From positions 1,674,001-1,738,000 of the forward strand of contig NZ_LT629780.1 in NCBI RefSeq assembly GCF_900105885.1: a DNA stretch of 64,000 nucleotides, given 5' to 3'. The notes below the pieces were generated by a model that searched no databases, had not been told where the DNA came from, and saw only the letters and a list, made by a program, of their open reading frames with translations. The stretch comes from Pseudomonas guangdongensis (GTDB lineage: Bacteria; Pseudomonadota; Gammaproteobacteria; Pseudomonadales; Pseudomonadaceae). Positions 57,619 through 64,000 of this stretch are shown piece after piece; positions within the stretch are counted from its first letter, which is position 1; the number at the start of each line of letters is the position of its first letter. A program made the translations under genes and the position numbers.

Positions 57619-59421
57619 ATGACAGAAACCCCCGGGCAGGAGGCTGCATCCAGCCTCAAGATCTATTTCCGCCTGCTGGCCTATGTGAAGCCCTACATCG
57701 GCTATTTCCTGGTCAGCATCGTCGGCTATGTGATCTTCGCCTCGACCCAGCCGATGCTGGCGGGAATCCTCAAGTACTTCGTCGACGGGTTGAGCAATCC
57801 CGATGCCGCCCTGTTCCCCGGCGTGCCCTGGCTGGCCGAGTTGCCGCTGCTGCACGCGGTGCCCCTGCTGATCGTGCTGATCGCCACCTGGCAGGGCTTC
57901 GGCTCGTTCCTCGGCAACTACTACCTGGCCCGCGTTTCGCTCGGCCTGGTGCATGACCTGCGCGTGCAACTGTTCAACAGCCTGCTGACGCTGCCCAATC
58001 GCTACTACGACCAGCACAACTCCGGTCACCTGATCTCGCGGATCACCTTCAACGTGACCATGGTCACCGGCGCCGCCACCGATGCGATCAAGGTGGTGAT
58101 CCGCGAGGGGCTGACGGTGATCTTCCTGTTCGCCTACTTGCTGTGGATGAACTGGATGCTGACCCTGGTGATGCTGGCGATCCTGCCGGTCATCGCCCTG
58201 GTGGTGAGCAGCGCCAGCAAGAAATTCCGCAAGCAGAGCAAGAAGATCCAGGTGGCGATGGGCGATGTCACCCATGTCGCCTCGGAAACCATTCAGGGGT
58301 ATCGCGTGGTGCGCAGCTTCGGCGGCGAGCGCTACGAGCAGCAGCGTTTCTTCGGCGCCAGCCAGAGCAATACCGACAAGCAGTTGCGCATGGTCAAGAC
58401 CGGCGCGGTGTATACGCCGACCCTGCAACTGCTGATCTACATTGCCATGGCCGTGCTGATGTTCCTGGTTCTGCTCCTGCGCGGCGACGCCACCGCCGGC
58501 GATCTTGTGGCCTACATCACCGCCGCCGGCCTGCTGCCCAAGCCGATCCGCCAGCTTTCCGAAGTCAGCGCCAACATCCAGAAAGGTCTGGCCGCCGCCG
58601 ACAGTATCTTCGAGCAGCTCGACGAGACCCCGGAAACCGATGCCGGCACGGTCGAGCGCGAGCGCATCGACGGCCGTCTGGAGGTGAAGCATCTCAGCTT
58701 CGCCTACCCGGACACCGACAAGCCGGTGCTCCACGACATCAGCTTCAGCGTCGAGCCGGGACAGATGGTCGCGCTGGTCGGCCGCTCCGGCAGCGGCAAG
58801 TCGACCCTGGCCAACCTGATTCCGCGTTTCTATCACCACGACCAGGGGCAGATCCTCCTCGACGGGGTGGAAATCGAGGACTTCAAGTTGCACAACCTGC
58901 GCCGGCACATCGCCCTGGTCACCCAGCAGGTCACCCTGTTCAACGACAGCGTGGCCAGCAACATAGCCTACGGCGATCTGGCCGGCGCGCCGCGCGAGGC
59001 CATCGAGCGGGCGGTCGCCGATGCCTATGCCAAGGAGTTCATCGACAAGCTGCCGCAGGGCCTGGATACCGAGGTCGGCGAGAACGGCGTGCTGCTTTCC
59101 GGCGGCCAGCGCCAGCGCTTGGCGATTGCTCGTGCGCTGCTCAAGGACGCGCCGCTGCTGATTCTCGACGAGGCCACCTCGGCGCTGGATACCGAGTCCG
59201 AGCGGCACATCCAGGCCGCGCTGGATCGGGTCATGCAGGGCCGCACCACCCTGGTGATCGCCCACCGCCTGTCGACCATCGAGAAGGCCGACCTGATCCT
59301 GGTGATGGACCAGGGGCGCATCGTCGAACGCGGTACCCACGCCGAGCTGCTGGGGCGCAACGGCCACTATGCGCGCCTGCACGCCATGGGCCTGGACGAA
59401 GGCCAGGAGGCCACGCTGTGA
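57619..59421 (+). CDS. msbA: lipid A-core flippase MsbA (ABC exporter)
   Basis: 600-residue half-transporter that flips lipid A-core across the inner membrane. Six helices occupy about 20-320, then an ATPase with GRSGSGKST (from about 389), LSGGQRQRLAIARALL (from about 493) and LLILDEATSALD. It ends inside the start of the next gene (GTGA overlap), so MsbA is coupled to the Mig-14-like protein. Confidence 0.94.
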   Translation: MTETPGQEAASSLKIYFRLLAYVKPYIGYFLVSIVGYVIFASTQPMLAGILKYFVDGLSNPDAALFPGVPWLAELPLLHAVPLLIVLIATWQGFGSFLGNYYLARVSLGLVHDLRVQLFNSLLTLPNRYYDQHNSGHLISRITFNVTMVTGAATDAIKVVIREGLTVIFLFAYLLWMNWMLTLVMLAILPVIALVVSSASKKFRKQSKKIQVAMGDVTHVASETIQGYRVVRSFGGERYEQQRFFGASQSNTDKQLRMVKTGAVYTPTLQLLIYIAMAVLMFLVLLLRGDATAGDLVAYITAAGLLPKPIRQLSEVSANIQKGLAAADSIFEQLDETPETDAGTVERERIDGRLEVKHLSFAYPDTDKPVLHDISFSVEPGQMVALVGRSGSGKSTLANLIPRFYHHDQGQILLDGVEIEDFKLHNLRRHIALVTQQVTLFNDSVASNIAYGDLAGAPREAIERAVADAYAKEFIDKLPQGLDTEVGENGVLLSGGQRQRLAIARALLKDAPLLILDEATSALDTESERHIQAALDRVMQGRTTLVIAHRLSTIEKADLILVMDQGRIVERGTHAELLGRNGHYARLHAMGLDEGQEATL

Positions 59422-60317
59422 TCCTCGACCGTCTGCGCTGTTTCCGCGAGCGCGGCTGGTGCGAGATCACTGCCGCCGACTATGCCGCCGCCTGGCAGCG
59501 CTTCGGCGGCAGCGTCGCCACCCATCCCGAGGTGCTGGCGCGGCTGGCCGGGCTGGCGGAGATGCCGGTGCGTTATCTGGGCTGGGAGCGTGGCGGCGAG
59601 CTGCTCGCGGCGATTCCCACCTGGGGGCGGTACATCGCGCTCAGCAAGGACGCACTCAAGCGCGCCGGCAAGCGCGGGCTGTTCGACCTGGGCAACGCTG
59701 AGCTGATCCTGCCGGCGGCCGAGGGCGCGCAGGCGCCGTTGCGCCACCGGGCGCGCTACGTTTCGGTGCTGAATGCTTCGGGTTTCGCCAGCCTGCGCGA
59801 GCAGCCGGAAGGCCTGGCGCTGGCCCGCGAGCCGGAGGAGTACGGCAAGAAGTTCCGCTACAACCAGCGCCGCGAGCAGCGCCTGCTGGAAGAGGCCGGC
59901 GGGGTGATCCGGCCGATGCTCGAGCTGTCGCCGGCCGAGCAGGCGGCGATCTACACCGAGCTGTTCGAGCGACGCTGGGGCTTCGCGGTGCCGGGCAAGG
60001 GCCATCTCGCCGAAGTGTTCGCCCTGCTGCGCGAGTTCATGACCGGTTCGCTGATCTATCTCGACGGCACGCCGGTGGCCATCCAGATCCTCTACCGGGT
60101 CGAGGCGCCGCGCTGGGTGTCGCTGGAGTACATCAACGGCGGGGTCGATCCGCAGCAGCGCGCCTTCAGCCCTGGCAGCGTGCTGAGCTTCGTCAACACC
60201 CAGGCGGCCTGGGCCGAGGCCCGCGCGCTGGGCAAGCCGCTGCGCTACTCGTTCGGCCGCGCCGACCGTGAATACAAGGACCGCTGGTGCCACCGGGTGC
60301 CGGTCTATCAGGTGTGA
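59418..60317 (+). CDS. Mig-14 family protein (antimicrobial-peptide resistance, GNAT-like)
   Basis: 299 residues of the Mig-14 family, linked in Salmonella and Pseudomonas to survival against cationic peptides. EYGKKFRYNQRREQRLLEEA and the C-terminal FGRADREYKDRWCHRVPVYQ are characteristic; the C-terminal half looks like a GNAT/FemX-type fold. The true start is GTG at 59418 with AGGAGG upstream, overlapping the msbA stop; the longer frame upstream is a shadow of msbA. Biochemical activity is unproven. Confidence 0.85.
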   Translation: MILDRLRCFRERGWCEITAADYAAAWQRFGGSVATHPEVLARLAGLAEMPVRYLGWERGGELLAAIPTWGRYIALSKDALKRAGKRGLFDLGNAELILPAAEGAQAPLRHRARYVSVLNASGFASLREQPEGLALAREPEEYGKKFRYNQRREQRLLEEAGGVIRPMLELSPAEQAAIYTELFERRWGFAVPGKGHLAEVFALLREFMTGSLIYLDGTPVAIQILYRVEAPRWVSLEYINGGVDPQQRAFSPGSVLSFVNTQAAWAEARALGKPLRYSFGRADREYKDRWCHRVPVYQV

Positions 60318-60336
60318 AGACAGGGAAGAGAAACGC

Positions 60337-61776
60337 ATGACCGCCCGCAAGCAGCAACTGCTCAAGCGCCACCGCCGGCACAAGCGCATCGCCCTGCTGG
60401 TCGCCCTGGTCGTACTGGCACTGGCCGGCGTGCTGCTGGCCTGGTGGCTGGTGCCGCTGCTCCTGCTGCTCGGCTGGATCGCCCACGAGGCCTGGTTTGC
60501 CGACCACCTGTTCTACGCACCCGGCGACGACTATCGCTACCACTTCCCGCCCGGCACGCCGCGTCTGGCGGCGACCTTGGAGAGCGATGGTCGTCTACGC
60601 CTCGACGAGCCGCTGCCGCCCGGCGAGACGCTGATCCTCGAACTGCGCATCGAGGCCACGCTGCTCGGCCGGCTGTGCGACCCGCAGGTGTGGATCGGCG
60701 CGGATCGCCAGGACTTCGAGCGTGGCGTGGCCGGGTTGCGCTACCTCAACCTGTCCGGTCAGCGCGAGGCGCTGGAGCGCGGCGAGCTGCGCCTGCGCGG
60801 GCGCTTCTGCCGGCTGGCGGCCAGCGGTGCCCTGCTGGTGCTGGAAAACCCCGACTATGCGCAGCAGCGCCTGATGGTCGTCGCCCCGCACGCCGACGAC
60901 GCCGAACTGGCCGCCTTCGGCCTGTACAGCCGGGCTGCCGAGGCGAGCATCGTCACCCTGACCCAGGGCGAGATCGAAGCCGACGGTTACCGGCGCCTGG
61001 GGCTCGACGCGACCGCCGCCGCGCGCCTCAAGGGCCGTCTGCGCAGCTGGGACAGCCTGGCCGTGCCGCTGTGGGGCGGGGTAGGGCAGCAGCGCTGCGT
61101 GCAGCTCGGCTACTACTGCCTGCAACTGCCGGCGATGGCCGCCGAGCCGGCGCAGCCGTTCGGCTCGCGCGAATCCGGCGAGACGGATATCCGCAGCGCA
61201 CGGCGGCACAATCCGCTGCCCCTGCCCGGCGATGCCGACGGCCAGCCGAACTGGCACAATCTGGTCGCCGATCTGGTCGCGCTGCTCGAACACTTCCGCC
61301 CCGAGGTGCTGGTCACCCCGCACCCCGAACTGGACCCGCACGCCGACCACGTCGCCGCCACCCGCGCGCTGCACGAAGCCGTCGCCCGCAGCGCCTGGAA
61401 GCCCAGTACCCTGCTGCTCTACGCCAACCACCTGCACGACAACGATCGCTGGCCGATGGGTCCGGCCGAGGGCGGCATCGCCCTGCCGCCGGCCATCGAG
61501 GCGCTGCCCGCCGACGGGCTGTGGAGCCCGACCCTGGACGCCGCCGTCCGTCTGGACAAGGCCATGGCGTTGGCCATGCAGCACGACCTGCAGGGTCGCC
61601 TGCCGGCGAAGAAGCGCCTGCGCCGCGCTATCCAGCGGGTACTGGCCGGACGCCGCTGGCCGGCGACCGGCGAGGACGAGTTCTTCCGCAAGGCGGTGCG
61701 TCGGCATGAACTGTTCTGGGTGCGGCCGCTGTCAGGTCACGCAGCGGTCGGAGCCAAGGCGCGCGCGGGGATATAG
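60337..61776 (+). CDS. dnpA: membrane-anchored PIG-L type de-N-acetylase (DnpA-like)
   Basis: 479 residues. Two N-terminal hydrophobic stretches ([20 protein letters not shown], then VPLLLLLGW) anchor it. A PIG-L/LmbE deacetylase domain has the zinc motif PHADDAE (His185) and [12 protein letters not shown] near 328. In P. aeruginosa DnpA (PA5002) contributes to antibiotic persistence and may deacetylate an LPS or peptidoglycan-related sugar. The ATG at 60337 is chosen over an upstream in-frame ATG inside the Mig-14 gene. Confidence 0.85.
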   Translation: MTARKQQLLKRHRRHKRIALLVALVVLALAGVLLAWWLVPLLLLLGWIAHEAWFADHLFYAPGDDYRYHFPPGTPRLAATLESDGRLRLDEPLPPGETLILELRIEATLLGRLCDPQVWIGADRQDFERGVAGLRYLNLSGQREALERGELRLRGRFCRLAASGALLVLENPDYAQQRLMVVAPHADDAELAAFGLYSRAAEASIVTLTQGEIEADGYRRLGLDATAAARLKGRLRSWDSLAVPLWGGVGQQRCVQLGYYCLQLPAMAAEPAQPFGSRESGETDIRSARRHNPLPLPGDADGQPNWHNLVADLVALLEHFRPEVLVTPHPELDPHADHVAATRALHEAVARSAWKPSTLLLYANHLHDNDRWPMGPAEGGIALPPAIEALPADGLWSPTLDAAVRLDKAMALAMQHDLQGRLPAKKRLRRAIQRVLAGRRWPATGEDEFFRKAVRRHELFWVRPLSGHAAVGAKARAGI

Positions 61777-61836
61777 CCCGTCCGCCGCTGGCCGTCCCGG
61801 CTCGCATGGCGGGGACGCCGTTCCGGCAGACCCCCA

Positions 61837-61845
61837 TGTTATGAT
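61837..61845 (+). promoter_or_regulatory. extended -10 promoter for hldE
   Basis: TG-T-TATGAT, an extended -10 element, lies 34 bp before the hldE ATG; a weak GGGACG/TTCCGG -35 is possible. The 103-bp gap after dnpA makes a separate promoter plausible. Confidence 0.45.
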
Positions 61846-61879
61846 CGCCGCCGTTTTTTCTCGCGCCCCGGAGCCCTCC

Positions 61880-63304
61880 ATGCAGCTGTCCATGCCCCGT
61901 TTCGATCAGGCCCCCGTGCTGGTGGTCGGTGATGTCATGCTCGACCGCTACTGGCACGGGGCGACCAACCGCATCTCGCCGGAGGCGCCGGTGCCGGTGG
62001 TCAAGGTCGAGCAGATCGAGGACCGCCCGGGCGGCGCCGCCAACGTTGCGCTGAACATCGCCGCCCTCGGCGCGCCGGCCTGGCTGGTCGGCGTCACCGG
62101 CCGCGACGAGGCCGCCGACAGCCTCGCCGAGCGCCTGCAGGCCGCCGGCGTCGACGCCCGTTTCCAGCGCCTGGAAAATCAGCCGACCATCGTCAAGCTG
62201 CGGGTGATGAGCCGTCACCAGCAACTGCTGCGCCTGGACTTCGAGGAGCCCTTCGCCACCGACCAGGCGGCGCTGCTCGCCGAGGTGGAAGGCCTGCTGG
62301 AGCGGGTCAAGGTGCTGATCCTCTCCGACTACGGCAAGGGCGCACTGCTGAACCACGCGGCGCTGATCGCCGCCGCCCGCGCGCGCGGCGTCCCGGTGCT
62401 GGCCGATCCCAAGGGGCGCGACTTCTCCATCTACCGCGGCGCCAGCCTGATCACCCCCAACCTTGCCGAGTTCGAAGCGGTGGTCGGCCGCTGCGCCGAC
62501 GAGGCCGAGCTGGTCGCCAAGGGCCTCGAGCTACTCGCCGAACTGGAGCTGGGTGCGCTGCTGGTGACCCGCGGCGAGCACGGCATGACCCTGCTGCGTC
62601 AGGGCCATCCGGCCCTGCACCTGCCGGCCCGCGCCCGCGAGGTGTTCGACGTGACCGGCGCCGGCGACACGGTGATCTCCACCCTGGCCGGTGCGCTGGC
62701 CGCCGGCGCGGAGCTGCCGCAGGCCGTGGCCTTGGCCAACCTGGCCGCCAGCATCGTGGTCGGCAAGCTCGGTACCGCCACCGTCAGCGCCCCCGAGCTG
62801 CGCCGCGCGGTGCAGCGCGAGCAGGGAGCCGGGCGCGGGGTGATGAGCCTCGACCAGTTGCTGCCGGCCCTCGACGACGCGCGGGCCCACGGCGAGCGCA
62901 TCGTCTTCACCAACGGCTGCTTCGACATCCTCCACGCCGGCCACGTCGCCTACCTGGAGCAGGCCCGCGCCCTCGGCGACCGCTTGGTGGTGGCGATCAA
63001 CGACGACGCTTCGGTAACCCGCCTCAAGGGCCCGGGCCGGCCGATCAACAGCGTCGACCGGCGCATGGCGGTGCTCGCCGGCCTCGGCGCGGTGGACTGG
63101 GTGGTCAGCTTCAGCGAGGATACCCCCGAAACGCTGCTCCGCAAGGTGCGGCCGGATGTACTGGTCAAGGGCGGCGACTACGGTCTGGACGGCGTGGTCG
63201 GCGCCGACATCGTGCAGGCCTATGGCGGCGAAGTGCGGGTGCTGAGCTTCGTCGACAGCTGCTCCACCACGGCCATCGTCGAGAAGATTCGCGATACGCA
63301 CTGA
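61880..63304 (+). CDS. hldE: bifunctional heptose-7-phosphate kinase/heptose-1-phosphate adenylyltransferase
   Basis: 474-residue two-domain enzyme that makes ADP-heptose for WaaC/WaaF. The ribokinase-type domain (1 to about 315) has [14 protein letters not shown], the [14 protein letters not shown] substrate motif and the DVTGAGDTV anion hole with catalytic Asp. The cytidylyltransferase-type domain has [15 protein letters not shown] near 347 and ends in [14 protein letters not shown]. Length equals the P. aeruginosa protein; ATG 61880. Confidence 0.95.
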   Translation: MQLSMPRFDQAPVLVVGDVMLDRYWHGATNRISPEAPVPVVKVEQIEDRPGGAANVALNIAALGAPAWLVGVTGRDEAADSLAERLQAAGVDARFQRLENQPTIVKLRVMSRHQQLLRLDFEEPFATDQAALLAEVEGLLERVKVLILSDYGKGALLNHAALIAAARARGVPVLADPKGRDFSIYRGASLITPNLAEFEAVVGRCADEAELVAKGLELLAELELGALLVTRGEHGMTLLRQGHPALHLPARAREVFDVTGAGDTVISTLAGALAAGAELPQAVALANLAASIVVGKLGTATVSAPELRRAVQREQGAGRGVMSLDQLLPALDDARAHGERIVFTNGCFDILHAGHVAYLEQARALGDRLVVAINDDASVTRLKGPGRPINSVDRRMAVLAGLGAVDWVVSFSEDTPETLLRKVRPDVLVKGGDYGLDGVVGADIVQAYGGEVRVLSFVDSCSTTAIVEKIRDTH

Positions 63305-63320
63305 GGCGTGAGGAGTGGCG

Positions 63321-63818
63321 ATGGACAGCGAGGCTGAGAGCAACTGGTATCTGGTGCAGTGCAAGCCGCGCCAGGATGCCCGTGCGCAGGAGCATCTGGA
63401 GCGCCAGGGCGTGTGTTGCTATCGCCCGCAACACAAGCGCGAGCGCTTGCTGAAGGGACAGCGCCAGGTGGTCGAAGAGTCGTTGTTTCCCGGCTACCTG
63501 TTCATCCGTATGAGCAGCCAGGACAACTGGATGCCGCTGCGTTCTACGCGGGGTGTGGCGCGCATCGTGTCTTTCGGCGGAGTGCCGTTGCCGGTGGCCG
63601 ATTCGTTGATCCGGCAGTTGCAGGCACGCGAGACGAGCGTCTCTGTGGCCAGTGCCCTGAGTCCGGGTGATGCGGTGCGGCTGGAGGGCGGCGCTCTGGA
63701 TGGTCTGGAAGCGATCTTTGTGTGTATGGACGGGGTGGAGCGCGTTGTGCTGCTATTGCGGCTGCTGCAGCAGGAGCGACAGGTACGGGCTCCGCTGCAT
63801 ATGGTGCGTAAAAGCTGA
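63321..63818 (+). CDS. rfaH: transcription antitermination protein RfaH (NusG paralogue)
   Basis: 165 residues. The NGN domain starts with WYLVQCKPRQDARAQEHLE and contains ESLFPGYLFIRM. The C-terminal half (after about 100, ALSPGDAVRLEGGALDGLEAIF) is the KOW-type region that can refold from helix to barrel. RfaH binds paused polymerase at ops sites and couples translation of long LPS, O-antigen or capsule operons. GAGGAG lies 5 bp before the ATG at 63321; the GTG at 63315 overlaps it and is unlikely. It follows hldE by 16 bp. Confidence 0.88.
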   Translation: MDSEAESNWYLVQCKPRQDARAQEHLERQGVCCYRPQHKRERLLKGQRQVVEESLFPGYLFIRMSSQDNWMPLRSTRGVARIVSFGGVPLPVADSLIRQLQARETSVSVASALSPGDAVRLEGGALDGLEAIFVCMDGVERVVLLLRLLQQERQVRAPLHMVRKS

Positions 63819-64000
63819 GTGCCGCCGGGTGAAGGGCTGCATGCCCGCTAGCGGTCGCGTCTGCAGGGGCGACGCGTCATAATCAAGCGGGTCCATGCCA
63901 CTCCATGGACGGCATGTCGGCAAATGTGACTGCCGCATTGCCGGGGCAGTCAATTGAGGCTGTAGGGTGTCCGCTGGCCGGGCACGGTGTTCGATTTCAG
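63819..64000. other. 3' edge of window, no gene seen
   Basis: No convincing coding region, and no terminator with a T-run. GCGGTCGCGT at 63851-63860 differs by one base from the core of an ops element (GCGGTAGCGT), which is notable only because rfaH is adjacent. The window ends before any downstream gene starts. Confidence 0.4.

Noticed and set aside
57517..59382. 621-codon minus-strand frame opposite msbA
   Set aside because: Shadow of msbA; Gln/His/Val-rich with no signature.
58143..60317. 724-codon frame suggesting an MsbA-linked fusion to the Mig-14-like protein
   Set aside because: The first 425 codons are msbA read in another frame; a GTG at 59418 with AGGAGG gives the normal Mig-14 length.

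Overview
The window is high-GC, gene-dense chromosomal DNA of a Pseudomonas species. The gene order (metY, selO, MscK-like channel, K+/H+ antiporter, rlmJ, msrA, aceF-aceE, glnE, ilvE, waaF-waaC-waaG-waaP, LPS kinases, carbamoyltransferase, ssg, waaL, msbA, mig-14, dnpA, hldE) follows the P. aeruginosa PA4996-PA5028 region as I remember it. That comparison is from memory, not from an alignment. No rRNA, tRNA or CRISPR array was seen.

Layout. 1-2241: minus-strand ABC exporter genes with a hotdog-fold protein, cut by the left edge. 2333-17701: core genes: a membrane methyltransferase, an orphan ParA, a universal stress protein, thioredoxin 2, homocysteine synthase, an SLC13 transporter, SelO, a large MscS-type channel, a K+/H+ antiporter, RlmJ, MsrA and an unknown secreted protein. 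17702-32306: an accessory island holding a dead IS5-type transposase fragment, a two-partner secretion locus (a 2302-residue adhesin, its TpsB transporter and an unusual second TpsB-like barrel with no POTRA domains), an intact IS256-type element with terminal repeats and target duplication, and a response regulator/sensor kinase pair divergent from the adhesin. 32309-36978: aceEF with its terminator and two operator-like palindromes. 37034-38261: a TnpB-only IS200/IS605-type element between aceE and glnE.

38351-42307 encodes glnE and ilvE. 42475-56856 is one long, tightly overlapping LPS core operon: heptosyltransferases II and I, WaaG, WaaP, three further kinase-like proteins, a carbamoyltransferase, glycosyltransferases, an acetyltransferase and the O-antigen ligase WaaL. 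56887-63818 holds a kinase-like protein (minus strand), MsbA, a Mig-14-like protein, a DnpA-like deacetylase, HldE and RfaH. These genes make ADP-heptose (HldE), build and phosphorylate the inner core (WaaC/F/P and kinases), decorate the outer core, flip lipid A-core (MsbA), attach O antigen (WaaL), and probably antiterminate long surface-polysaccharide operons (RfaH).

The most unusual content is the adhesin island. The POTRA-less TpsB paralogue, the eight almost identical 261-bp repeats inside the adhesin gene, and the IS256 insertion in the shared regulatory region deserve first attention. Next come the TnpB element with a readable guide, the twin palindromes upstream of aceE, and the kinase-like LPS genes that lack the catalytic Asp.
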